Shown: piece after piece, positions 25,738 through 33,609 of the stretch
Numbering within the stretch: position 1 is the stretch's first letter
How the letters are laid out: every line of letters starts with the position of its first letter
NCBI RefSeq assembly: GCF_963548695.1
Contig: NZ_CAUUWA010000015.1
Span: 1 to 44,486, forward strand
Source of the DNA: an uncultured Fretibacterium sp.
GTDB lineage: Bacteria; Synergistota; Synergistia; Synergistales; Aminobacteriaceae
Direction: 5' to 3'
DNA length: 44,486 nucleotides
Position numbers and translations under genes: made by a program
The notes under the pieces: model-generated
Databases searched by the model: none
What the model saw: only the letters and a program-made list of their open reading frames with translations
Told to the model about the DNA's origin: nothing

Positions 25738-26439
25738 TTGGGTAAGATATTGGAGATGAAGGGCGTATCGAAGGTCTACGGCACGCTTCACGCCCTTTCG
25801 GACATCAACCTGACCGTGAACGCCGGGGACTGGCTGTCCATCATGGGGCCCTCGGGTTCGGGAAAGACCACGATGATCAACCTCATCGGATGCATGGACA
25901 GCCCCTCGTCGGGGAGCGTCGTCCTGGACGGACACGACATCAGCCGGGAGAACGCCGCAAGCCTCACCCGCATCCGCAGGGACAAGATCGGGCTGATCTT
26001 CCAGCAGTTTCACCTCATCAGCTATCTGACCGCGGTGGAGAACATCATGGTCGCGCAGTACTATCACAGCATGCCCGACGAGGGGGAGGCCCTGGAGGCC
26101 CTGGAGAAGGTCGGGCTGAAGGACCGGGCCCGGCACCTTCCCAGCCAGCTCTCCGGAGGGGAACAGCAGCGTGTGTGCATCGCACGGGCCCTGATCAATT
26201 CGCCGGACATCCTCCTGGGGGATGAGCCCACGGGGAACCTGGACGAGGAGAACGAGGGCATCGTCATCGACATCCTGAGGACCCTGCACCGCGAGGGGGC
26301 CACCATCATCGTGGTGACCCACGACCCCGAGGTGGGGGACGTGGCCCAGCGGAAGATCGTGCTCGAGTATGGGAAGATCGTCCAGGACATCGACCAGACC
26401 CGGCCCCTCGAGCCCGGAGAGAGCGGAGGAAGAGCATGA
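25738..26439 (+). CDS. ABC transporter ATP-binding protein (MacB/LolD type, P19 locus)
   Basis: A 233-residue ATPase with all working motifs: Walker A GPSGSGKT, Q-loop FQQFHL, signature LSGGEQQR, Walker B ILLGDEPTGNLD and the switch histidine in VVTHDP. It belongs to the MacB/LolD class that drives FtsX-type permeases, here the two just upstream. TTG 25738 is the likely start, with GGGGGG 7 nt upstream; a longer frame back to 25618 lies inside the upstream gene. It corresponds to Cj1663. The stop overlaps the next ATG by four bases. Confidence 0.93.
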   Translation: MGKILEMKGVSKVYGTLHALSDINLTVNAGDWLSIMGPSGSGKTTMINLIGCMDSPSSGSVVLDGHDISRENAASLTRIRRDKIGLIFQQFHLISYLTAVENIMVAQYYHSMPDEGEALEALEKVGLKDRARHLPSQLSGGEQQRVCIARALINSPDILLGDEPTGNLDEENEGIVIDILRTLHREGATIIVVTHDPEVGDVAQRKIVLEYGKIVQDIDQTRPLEPGESGGRA

Positions 26440-26855
26440 AGAGTCGTTATGTCGTTGCCGCCGTGGTCCTGATTGTCATTGCTGCCGCTGCGGCGGCGTT
26501 CGTCCTGAAGGGGACGTCCCGGGGCTACCGCGACGGCGTCTACGAAGGGGAATACCGCAGCGAGAACGGGGGCGGCGGCGCCAAGGTCGTCCTGAAGATC
26601 GAGAACAACGCGATCGTGGACTGTCAGATGACCGCGACCGACGCCGAGGGGCACGTCAAGGACGAGAACTACGGGAAGAACGACAGCGAGGCGAACTATC
26701 GGCTGTGCCAGATCTCCGTCGCGGGGATGAGGCAGTATCCGGGCGAACTCCTCAAGGTCCAGGACATCGACAAGGTGGACGCCGTCTCCGGCGCGACGGT
26801 GACGCACAGGGAGTTTCAGATCGCCGTGCGTCAGGCGCTGCAGAAGGCGAGATAG
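26436..26855 (+). CDS. Membrane-anchored FMN-binding domain protein
   Basis: A 139-residue protein with one N-terminal membrane anchor (about 5-24) and an extracytoplasmic FMN_bind domain. The SGAT motif at 118-121 offers Thr121 for covalent FMN attachment by an ApbE flavin transferase. Such domains carry electrons in RnfG, NqrC and extracellular electron transfer proteins. It starts in an ATGA overlap with the ATPase, so it belongs to the same operon. In the Campylobacter P19 locus thioredoxin-like proteins stand in this position, so this flavoprotein may be the redox partner of the system. That role is inference. Confidence 0.85.
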   Translation: MKSRYVVAAVVLIVIAAAAAAFVLKGTSRGYRDGVYEGEYRSENGGGGAKVVLKIENNAIVDCQMTATDAEGHVKDENYGKNDSEANYRLCQISVAGMRQYPGELLKVQDIDKVDAVSGATVTHREFQIAVRQALQKAR

Positions 26856-26856
26856 G

Positions 26857-26884
26857 GGAAGCGCTGATTCAATCGGCGCCTCTC
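26857..26884. repeat. Degenerate copy of the ggaagcgctgatt palindrome
   Basis: Arms ggaagcgctgatt and aatcggcgcctct around one base match the perfect palindrome at 5802-5840 with three mismatches in the right arm. It lies two bases after the FMN-binding protein's stop codon, inside the iron operon, where the hairpin could modulate the downstream genes. Confidence 0.6.
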
Positions 26885-26914
26885 GGACAAAAAAGCAGGA
26901 AAGAAAAAGGTGGA

Positions 26915-27358
26915 ATGAAAATGAAAAAAATACTCTTTATCCTAAACGCCATCCTGGGTGTGGTTCTTGCCCTGACACCCTTCATCCTCTTTCCGGTCTG
27001 CGGCCCCATGCCGAACGGAAAGCACATGATGTGCCATTACAGCGGGATCTTTATCGCGGGCATGGGGGCGCTGATCGTCGTCCTGTCGCTTCTGGCCCTC
27101 TGGGGCCATCGGAAGCGGTGGATCGCGTCCCTCTCCGGCGTCCTTTCGATTGCGGCGGCCCTGTTGTGCTATCTGGTCCCCATGCGGATTATCGTCATCG
27201 GGGACAAGGCGGGCTTGGGCTGGGAGTGCGGGCTCTGCAAGGCCGCGGACATGGCCTGCCATACAACGACCATGCCGGTGGTGATCGTCCTCGTGTCCGC
27301 CCTCGTGCTGGTGAACGTCGTCGCCCTGATCCACGGCTTCGTGGGCCGGGGCCGTTGA
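26915..27358 (+). CDS. DUF4418 family membrane protein
   Basis: A 147-residue protein with four hydrophobic segments (about 6-27, 44-66, 72-90, 120-142). Cysteine/methionine-rich extramembrane patches (VCGPMPNGKHMMCHYSG, WECGLCKAADMACH) suggest metal contact. This matches DUF4418 proteins, which commonly precede an FtsX permease and ATPase. AAAGGTGG lies just before ATG 26915; a second ATG follows two codons later. One base separates its stop from the next gene. No biochemical function is known to me. The exposed Cys/Met/His sites fit a metal-handling accessory of the adjacent ABC module. Confidence 0.8.
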   Translation: MKMKKILFILNAILGVVLALTPFILFPVCGPMPNGKHMMCHYSGIFIAGMGALIVVLSLLALWGHRKRWIASLSGVLSIAAALLCYLVPMRIIVIGDKAGLGWECGLCKAADMACHTTTMPVVIVLVSALVLVNVVALIHGFVGRGR

Positions 27359-27359
27359 G

Positions 27360-28574
27360 ATGCGCCTGACGACCTTCGAGCTCGCGGGGAAGAACATTCG
27401 CAGGAAGCCCCGGAGGAGCTTTTGTCTCGTCCTCGTGATCCTGCTCTTCGCCTTCTCGCTCTACGCGGGGTCCGTCCTCTCCCTGAGCCTGTCCGGGGGC
27501 GTCTCCAGCATGTCCGACCGCCTGGGGGCCGACATCATGGTGGTCCCCGAGGGGTACGATCCCCACATCGACAGCATCCTGCTCTCGGGAAAGCCCTCGA
27601 CCTTCTACCTCCCCCGCGACGTGATGGAGCTCCTCAGGGAGGCCGACAGGGACGGGGAGATCGGCATCGACAGGATGTCCCCTCAGACCTTCCTGGCGAC
27701 GCTGAACGCCTCCTGCTGTTCCTATCCGGTGCAGCTGGTGGGGATCGACTATGGGACCGATTTCCTGATCAAACCCTGGCTGGAGAGGACCCTGCATCGG
27801 GACCTGAAGGACGGCGAGGTCATCCTGGGGCATCACGTGGCCGGGGACGAGGGGGACGAGCTCACCTTCTTCAAGAAGGGCTTTCCCGTGGCCGGGCGGC
27901 TGGAGCAGACGGGGATGGGGTTCGACGCCACTGTGTTCATGACCCGGGGGACGTTGACCGCCCTGGCCAGGGAAGCGGAGCGGATCCTGAAGCATCCCCT
28001 GACCCGGGATAAGAGCCTCATCTCCACCGTCATGATCAAGCTGGCCCCCGGCTACGATTCGGTCAAGGCCGCGCGAACCCTCAACGGAAAGCTCAATGAA
28101 CGGGGGATCTACGCCCTGTTCAGCAAGAAGTTCGTCAACACGATCTCGTCCGGCCTGAACCTGGTCTCCGGCCTGATCAAGGGGTTCATTTTCCTGGTGT
28201 GGGTCCTCGCGGTCGTCGTCATCGCCCTCGTGTTTGCGATGACCCTGGGCGAGCGCAGGAGGGAGATGGGCGTCCTGAGGGTCCTGGGGGCGACACGGGG
28301 GAAGCTGATACGCCTCGCCCTGGCCGAGGTGTTCCTCATCTGCCTCTATGGCTCGGTTCTGGGCACGTTTCTCGGCGGAGCGGCCATCGCCGTCTTCGGT
28401 CCCATGGCGACGGAGACGCTGAGCCTGCCCTTCCTGCTGCCGCGTCCGGCCGTCCTCCTCCTGATGGGCGCGGCGAGCATCGTCGCATCGGTGCTCACCG
28501 GCCTGCTGACGGCGGCGCGCTCCGCCGTGAGGGCCAGTCGGGCGGACATCTACGACACCATGAGAGACCTGTAG
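27360..28574 (+). CDS. FtsX-like ABC transporter permease (third, DUF4418-linked)
   Basis: A 404-residue permease with N-terminal helix (about 20-45), an extracytoplasmic domain of about 220 residues, and three C-terminal helices. The coupling loop is GERRREMGVLRVLGATRG. It differs from the two upstream permeases in periplasmic domain, and appears to form its own homodimeric or single-permease complex with the ATPase that follows one base later. The DUF4418, FtsX, ATPase triplet looks like a separate module joined to the P19 operon. Confidence 0.9.
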   Translation: MRLTTFELAGKNIRRKPRRSFCLVLVILLFAFSLYAGSVLSLSLSGGVSSMSDRLGADIMVVPEGYDPHIDSILLSGKPSTFYLPRDVMELLREADRDGEIGIDRMSPQTFLATLNASCCSYPVQLVGIDYGTDFLIKPWLERTLHRDLKDGEVILGHHVAGDEGDELTFFKKGFPVAGRLEQTGMGFDATVFMTRGTLTALAREAERILKHPLTRDKSLISTVMIKLAPGYDSVKAARTLNGKLNERGIYALFSKKFVNTISSGLNLVSGLIKGFIFLVWVLAVVVIALVFAMTLGERRREMGVLRVLGATRGKLIRLALAEVFLICLYGSVLGTFLGGAAIAVFGPMATETLSLPFLLPRPAVLLLMGAASIVASVLTGLLTAARSAVRASRADIYDTMRDL

Positions 28575-28575
28575 C

Positions 28576-29289
28576 ATGGAAGAGAAGACGATGAAAGAGA
28601 AGACTATCGTACGGCTTACGGAGCTGTCCCGCGAGTACCCGCGGGGCGGCGGACGTTTTTTTGCGGTGAAGGGGGTCTCCCTGGAGGTGAGGGCCGGGGA
28701 TTATGTCAACATCATCGGCCGGTCGGGGAGCGGGAAGTCCACGCTGCTGAACCTGATTGCGGGGATGCTGGCGCCCACGTCGGGCACGGTGGAGATCGAC
28801 GGCCGGAGCCTTGCGGGGAAGGGCGACCGCGAGCTCTCGTTCATGAGAAACCAGTCCATCGGCTTCATCCCACAGAACGCGGCGGCGCTGCCCAACCTCA
28901 CGGTCCTGGAGAACGTCCTGCTTCCCTTCTGTCTCTACCGGCGCGGGGGGGACGGGGAGGGGGCGGCCCGGCATCTTCTGGGGAAGTTCGGGATAGAGCG
29001 CCTGGCGGATGCCTACCCCGCGGAGCTCTCCGGGGGCGAGCTGCGGCGGACGGTCATCGCCCGTGCCCTGATCAACAGGCCCCAGCTCGTCATCGCCGAC
29101 GAGCCCACCTCCGACCTGGACAGGGAGTCCGCGGGGCAGATCATGAGGACCTTCTCGGACCTGAACGGGGAGGGGGTCACGCTGATCCTGGTCTCTCACG
29201 ACCTGGAGGCCCTGAACTACGGAAGGGCGGCGTACACGATGGACTCGGGCGTTCTGACCCCGGGGGCGTCGTTCGGGGGCGCTCCGTGA
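28576..29289 (+). CDS. ABC transporter ATP-binding protein (second ATPase of the iron island)
   Basis: A 237-residue ATPase of the MacB/LolD class: Walker A GRSGSGKS, Q-loop IPQNAAAL, Walker B LVIADEPTSDLD and switch histidine in LVSHDLE. The signature reads LSGGELRR rather than LSGGEQQR. It drives the FtsX permease just upstream. The start is either ATG 28576, with little ribosome binding sequence, or ATG 28591, preceded by GAAGAGAAG. It is last in the iron-uptake operon and is followed by a terminator. Confidence 0.92.
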   Translation: MEEKTMKEKTIVRLTELSREYPRGGGRFFAVKGVSLEVRAGDYVNIIGRSGSGKSTLLNLIAGMLAPTSGTVEIDGRSLAGKGDRELSFMRNQSIGFIPQNAAALPNLTVLENVLLPFCLYRRGGDGEGAARHLLGKFGIERLADAYPAELSGGELRRTVIARALINRPQLVIADEPTSDLDRESAGQIMRTFSDLNGEGVTLILVSHDLEALNYGRAAYTMDSGVLTPGASFGGAP

Positions 29290-29317
29290 CCTGCACGGCA
29301 AGCATACCGGATTGACG

Positions 29318-29357
29318 AAAGAGCGGCGGAGCCCTTTACGGGCCCCGCCGCTCTTTT
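29318..29357 (+). terminator. Rho-independent terminator ending the iron-uptake operon
   Basis: AAAGAGCGGCGG pairs with CCGCCGCTCTTT, extended inward by GCCC/GGGC, with loop TTTAC; T residues follow. Its sequence and loop closely resemble the terminator at 38719-38760. Confidence 0.9.
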
Positions 29358-29360
29358 ACG

Positions 29361-29424
29361 CCGATTCCAAGTCGTTTGCAGGCAAGGCGAACGGAAACAA
29401 CGAGGCATACGATGGATGAATCGG
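29361..29424 (+). repeat. Short, internally deleted relative of the MITE-like element
   Basis: CCGATTC (29361-29367) pairs with GAATCGG (29418-29424), and TCGTTTGC with GCATACGA inside it. The left half (tcgtttgcaggcaaggcg) and right half (gaaacaacgaggcatacga) match the two ends of the 124-bp element at 12878-13001 read on the minus strand, without its middle. It lies between the converging iron-island and ABC-importer operons. Confidence 0.65.
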
Positions 29425-29426
29425 GA

Positions 29427-30584
29427 CTATATCCCTGCCGCAGCCTCCCGTTTGGGACGGAACACGGAGGCGATCTCCTCGTCGCTCGGAGAAAACCCAT
29501 AGAACCTCTTATAAAAATCCTTCACCGTCCGGTTCATGTCGATATCCTCAAAGAGCTCCGGGTGGTTTTCCTTGGCCATCCACAACAGCATCAGGGCGGA
29601 GTCGGAACAGGTGACGTACCAGCGGTACATCCCCAGGGGAAGTTTGCGGACTGCCTTTTGCTTCACGGCCTCGACGGGAGACCAGTCGTGACCGGTCACC
29701 CTGTTGCCGTAAAGGTCGTCGGGCAGGAGCGGGAGGAAGTTGGTGATGAATATCTTCTCTGGGTTCCATGTGTAGATCTGCTCCATATTGACGCTTTGGG
29801 TCCCCTTTCCCGCCTCGGCGGCGACGTTGATGCCTCCCGAAGCCTTGATCCAGTAGTCCGCCCAGGATGAGGCCCCGGGGACTCGGATCGCCAGGGCCTC
29901 GTAACCATGGATGAACATGCATCGCGGTTTTTTGTCCTGGGGGACTCCCTTGAGACGTCCCTCGACCTTGGCCTGCATCTCCCTGCCGTATGCGACGAAA
30001 TCCCTGGCCTCGATGTTCGTGCCCATCACGTGCCCCAGCAGTTCCATCCAGCTGTTGATCGTCTCGACCGCGTTGAAGCCCTTGACGTCGAGCCTGAAGC
30101 CCACGGCGGGGATCCCGGCCCGTTTGCACGCCTCGTAATCCCCGGGCACGGCGGAGGCGTAAAGCACCACGTCCGGCTTCAGCTTCAGCAGCTCTTCCAC
30201 GTTCAGGATCCCGTTCTTGCTGAAGCCGCTTGGAACATGGACGATCTCGGGGGCGACCTTGATCAGGAGCGAGTTCTCGGCCGCACTGATGATTGCGGGG
30301 TCCAAACCGACCAGCTTCTCGACGCTGCCCTCGAAGAGACAGAACACCGAGGCGAGAGGCCAGGCGGAAGCGATGACCACACGGTTCACCTCGGCGGGGA
30401 GCTCGACCTCGTTCCCAAGCTGGTCGACCACGATGCGGGAGGCCGCGGCCGGCTTATCCCGGTCGGGCGCCGCCGGAGCGGCCTCCAGGACAAAGGCCGG
30501 GCACAGGCTCCACAACAACAGTACCAAAAGCTGGATCTCCGGACGCAGAAGACGGCATGCCGCCGAAAACAAATTTTTCATCAT
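29427..30584 (-). CDS. Periplasmic substrate-binding protein of an iron-chelate-class ABC importer (second copy)
   Basis: A 385-residue protein of the class III (FecB/BtuF) binding-protein family: signal region to about 37, then VVDQLGNEVELPAEVNRVV opening the first lobe and LLKLKPDVVLYAS ending it. A long interdomain helix and a second lobe with VNMEQIYTWNPEKIFITNF follow. The substrate class is siderophore, haem, cobamide or another chelate. It is a paralogue of the protein at 32395-33567, sharing the NMEQIY-W-P, GHDWSPV and LPLGMYRWY segments, so the transporter may use two receptors. AGGAAGG precedes the tandem ATGs at 30584 and 30581. It is last in the nitrogenase-like operon. Confidence 0.88.
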   Translation of the reverse strand: MMKNLFSAACRLLRPEIQLLVLLLWSLCPAFVLEAAPAAPDRDKPAAASRIVVDQLGNEVELPAEVNRVVIASAWPLASVFCLFEGSVEKLVGLDPAIISAAENSLLIKVAPEIVHVPSGFSKNGILNVEELLKLKPDVVLYASAVPGDYEACKRAGIPAVGFRLDVKGFNAVETINSWMELLGHVMGTNIEARDFVAYGREMQAKVEGRLKGVPQDKKPRCMFIHGYEALAIRVPGASSWADYWIKASGGINVAAEAGKGTQSVNMEQIYTWNPEKIFITNFLPLLPDDLYGNRVTGHDWSPVEAVKQKAVRKLPLGMYRWYVTCSDSALMLLWMAKENHPELFEDIDMNRTVKDFYKRFYGFSPSDEEIASVFRPKREAAAGI

Positions 30585-30611
30585 AAAAACCTTCCTCTCG
30601 TATCGAAAAAC

Positions 30612-31397
30612 TCACACCGTCGCGATGGGGATGACGCTCCTGTAGCGGAGTCCCTCGAAGAGGAAATCCGCGATCTTCACTCGGACGTCGAACGCGCTGC
30701 GCATGTTCTCCTCGTTCAGGACCTCCTCGGCGGGACCGCACAGGCTGGCGCCGTCCCGGCTCAGGATCAGCGCCTTGTCGGCGATCTTGAGGGCGTGGGC
30801 GGGGTAGTGGGTGTTGATGACGGCCGCGATGCCCCGTTCGCGCGCCAGGCGCTCGATCGTCTCCAGGACGATCAGCTGGTTCTTGAAGTCCAGGTTGGAC
30901 TCCGGCTCGTCCAGCACCAGCATCTCCGGCTCCGCGCTCAGGGCGCGGGCGATCAGCACCATCTGCAGCTCGCCGCCGCTCATGCAGCTGCATCGCTTGT
31001 CCGCCAGGTGGGTTACGCCCACCAGATTCATGGCCCGCTCCGCGGCCGCCTCGTCCGCATGGGACGGCTGCGCAAAGAGCCCCAGACGGGCGGAACGCCC
31101 CATCAGGACCATCTCCCGGGCGGTGTAGGACAGGGCCGTCCCCTTGGACTGCGGAACGTACGCGATGCGCCTCCAGACCTCCCGCGGGCTCAGGCGGGAG
31201 AGGTCGAGTCCGTCGATGGTGCTGGCGCCCTTTTTCCAGCGAAGGAGCCCCATCATGCAGCGGAGCAGCGTGGTCTTGCCCACGCCGTTCGGCCCCAGTA
31301 CCGACAGGATCTCCCGATCCCTGACGGAGAAGGCGATGTCCCGCAGGACCGGGACGGAATCGTAGCCGAAATATCCTCCCTGAACCTCGAAGATCAC
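30612..31397 (-). CDS. ABC importer ATP-binding protein (FecE/BtuD class)
   Basis: A 261-residue ATPase: Walker A GPNGVGKT, Q-loop VPQSKGT, signature MSGGELQMV, Walker B MLVLDEPESNLD and switch histidine NTHYP. It belongs to the FecE/FhuC class that powers chelate importers, and the FecCD permease gene immediately precedes it. GTG 31397 overlaps the permease stop codon (GTGA). In-frame codons further upstream lie within the permease gene and have no ribosome binding site. The stop is followed by a 27-base gap to the second binding-protein gene. Confidence 0.93.
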   Translation of the reverse strand: MIFEVQGGYFGYDSVPVLRDIAFSVRDREILSVLGPNGVGKTTLLRCMMGLLRWKKGASTIDGLDLSRLSPREVWRRIAYVPQSKGTALSYTAREMVLMGRSARLGLFAQPSHADEAAAERAMNLVGVTHLADKRCSCMSGGELQMVLIARALSAEPEMLVLDEPESNLDFKNQLIVLETIERLARERGIAAVINTHYPAHALKIADKALILSRDGASLCGPAEEVLNEENMRSAFDVRVKIADFLFEGLRYRSVIPIATV

Positions 31398-32398
31398 AGT
31401 CGAGCCCCCCTTGTCCGGCGCAGCAGAAGGATGAAAAACGGTGCGCCGATGATCGCCGTCAATATGGAGACCGGGATTTCCGCCGCGGTGACGCTGCGGG
31501 CCGCCGTGTCGATGAGAACCATGAATGCCGATCCCAAAGCCAGGCTTACGGGGACGATCCTTTTGTTGTCGCTGCCGCAGACCATCCGTGAGGCGTGCGG
31601 AATCAGCAGTCCCACCCATCCCACGTTGCCGCAGAGCGAGACGCACGACGCGGTGATCAGGGTCGCGGCGGCCATGACGGTCAGACGGAGCTTCCTCAGA
31701 TCGATGCCCAGCGACTTCGCCTCGTCCTCCTGGAGCGACAGGATGTTCAGCCTCCAGCGCAGCAGAAAGAGGACGGCCATTCCCCCCACGATCAGGGGGA
31801 CGCCCATCGCGATGCCGTGAAAGCTGGCGCGCGACATGCTTCCCATCAGCCAATAGGTGATGGCCGGAAGCACCTCCTCCGGATCGGCCACGTACTTGAT
31901 CAGCGAGACCATGGCCTGGAAGAGGGCTGACACCACCATCCCGGCCAGCACCACCATGACGACGGTGCTCCTTCCCCGCACCCGGCTGATGAGGGTCGTC
32001 GCCAGCAGCGCCGCGAGCCCCATGACCATGGCGGAGGTCTGCACGGCCAGCAGGTTCTGGGAGAACAGGAGCGCCAGCACCGCGCCGAACGAGGCCCCCG
32101 TGGCGACGCCCAGCGTGTCCGGCGTCGCCAGCGGATTGCTGAACAGGGACTGGAAGGAGGCCCCCGCAACCGAGAGCCCCGCTCCGACGAAGAGGGACAG
32201 CAGGATTCGGGGAAGCCTCACCTTACAGATGACCGAATAGGCCGTGGAGGCGGCGCTCTCGCCCTTCAGCGCGGCGAGCAGGATCTCGAGGGTCTCTCCG
32301 ACGCCGACGTGATAGCGCCCGATTCCCAGACAGAACAGTGCCGCGGCGATGGGCAGGAGGACCAGCAGGAAAAAAATCCACCGCTTCCGCATGTTCAC
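31394..32398 (-). CDS. ABC importer permease, FecCD family
   Basis: A 334-residue permease with about ten membrane helices. FecCD marks are RLPRILLSLFVGAGLSVAGA, the NPLATPDTLGVATGAS segment, WLMGSM and the GNVGWVGLLIPHASR loop that contacts the ATPase. As a single gene it would work as a homodimer. The start is GTG 32398, overlapping the upstream TGA as GTGA, or ATG 32392 two codons later; neither has a strong ribosome binding site, consistent with coupled translation. Confidence 0.93.
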   Translation of the reverse strand: MNMRKRWIFFLLVLLPIAAALFCLGIGRYHVGVGETLEILLAALKGESAASTAYSVICKVRLPRILLSLFVGAGLSVAGASFQSLFSNPLATPDTLGVATGASFGAVLALLFSQNLLAVQTSAMVMGLAALLATTLISRVRGRSTVVMVVLAGMVVSALFQAMVSLIKYVADPEEVLPAITYWLMGSMSRASFHGIAMGVPLIVGGMAVLFLLRWRLNILSLQEDEAKSLGIDLRKLRLTVMAAATLITASCVSLCGNVGWVGLLIPHASRMVCGSDNKRIVPVSLALGSAFMVLIDTAARSVTAAEIPVSILTAIIGAPFFILLLRRTRGARL

Positions 32399-33567
32399 TT
32401 GGTGCCGGCAGCCTCGCGCGCGGGACTGAATATCCTGCGGAGGTCCTCGTCCGTCAGGTCGAGGTTGTAGAATCGCTTATAGTAGGCACGCACCTCGGCG
32501 TCCATGTCCACGTCCGCGAAGAGCTCCGGCTGATTTTTCTTCGCCAGCCACTTCAGCACCAGGGGCGTATCCGATGCGGGAGGATACCAGCGGTACATGC
32601 CCAGCGGGAACTTGTAGACCTTTCGTTCGCGCACCGCCCTGACGGTGCTCCAGTCGTGTCCGGGGATCGCGTTTTCGTACAGGTCCTCCGGCATGTGGCG
32701 GCTGAAGTTCGTGATGTAGATGATGTCGGGGTCCCAGGCGTAGATCTGCTCCATGTTGATGTCCGCCACCCCCGAGAGCTCCGAGGCGACGTTGACCGCC
32801 CCGGTGGACTCCAGCCAGTACTGCCCATAGAAATTGCTTCCCGATGTCTTGATGTTCCCCTCGCCGTAGTTGAAGAGGATCAGGGCGCGCGGCCTCTCGA
32901 GGCCCTTCACGCCGTTCAGCGCGGCCTGAATCTCGTCGTAGGTCTTCCGGCCGTATTCGACGATTCCGGACGCCCGGTCCTCCTGCTGGAGAACCTCTCC
33001 AAGGAGCTTGACCCAGCTCTCGAAGGTCCTGATGGTGTCGAACCCCGAGAGGGCCGTCGAAAACCCTACGGCGGGAATGCCCGTCAGGGCCAGCTGCCCT
33101 GCGTGGGCTGCCGTCTCCACCCTGTAGAACACGACGTCGGGCTTCAGCTTGAGCAGCTCCTCGGCGTTCAGCACGTCCCCCTTCAGGAACTCGGTGCTGG
33201 CCCTCAGGATGCCGGGCGCCACGCGGGGCAGCAGGGAATTTGTCGCGGCCGACATCGAGCCGGGATGGATCCCCACCAGCTTGTCCCCGGCCCCCTCGAA
33301 AAGGCAGTAGACGGACGGCAGGGGCCAGGGGCCCGTGATGACGATGCGCTCGATCTTCGCCGGTATGCGCACCTCCTTGCCGGTGTGGTCGACGACCACC
33401 CGCGTCGCCTTCCCCGCGCCGGGCTCCCCGGACGCAGCCCCCTTCGCCGCGTCGGAGGCGGCCGACGCGGCCCCGGCGAGGCTCAAAAACAGCAGCAGCA
33501 GAACGGTACAAAACAGTCCCGAAGGATAGGAAAGACGATCGTACGTAAACTTCATGCGGAACATCAT
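32395..33567 (-). CDS. Periplasmic substrate-binding protein of an iron-chelate-class ABC importer (first copy)
   Basis: A 390-residue class III binding protein with signal peptide (to about 37, AASA-A), first-lobe opening VVDHTGKEVRIPAKIERIV, LLKLKPDVVFYR, and a second lobe with INMEQIYAWDPDIIYITNF. Its ligand could be a metal chelate or tetrapyrrole. It stands between the nitrogenase-like genes and the permease, 43 bases after the former and overlapping the latter by four bases. The start may be ATG 33567 or ATG 33555; AAAGGA lies 11 nt before the latter. The two binding proteins of this operon are clearly paralogous. Confidence 0.9.
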   Translation of the reverse strand: MMFRMKFTYDRLSYPSGLFCTVLLLLFLSLAGAASAASDAAKGAASGEPGAGKATRVVVDHTGKEVRIPAKIERIVITGPWPLPSVYCLFEGAGDKLVGIHPGSMSAATNSLLPRVAPGILRASTEFLKGDVLNAEELLKLKPDVVFYRVETAAHAGQLALTGIPAVGFSTALSGFDTIRTFESWVKLLGEVLQQEDRASGIVEYGRKTYDEIQAALNGVKGLERPRALILFNYGEGNIKTSGSNFYGQYWLESTGAVNVASELSGVADINMEQIYAWDPDIIYITNFSRHMPEDLYENAIPGHDWSTVRAVRERKVYKFPLGMYRWYPPASDTPLVLKWLAKKNQPELFADVDMDAEVRAYYKRFYNLDLTDEDLRRIFSPAREAAGTK

Positions 33568-33609
33568 CCTTTCTCAAGTCTCAAGTTTTGAGCGACAGTC
33601 AAGCGACAC

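Noticed and set aside
30612..31853. Long version of the ABC importer ATPase (413 codons)
   Set aside because: The first 152 codons lie inside the permease gene in another frame. The GTGA overlap at 31397 marks the real start.
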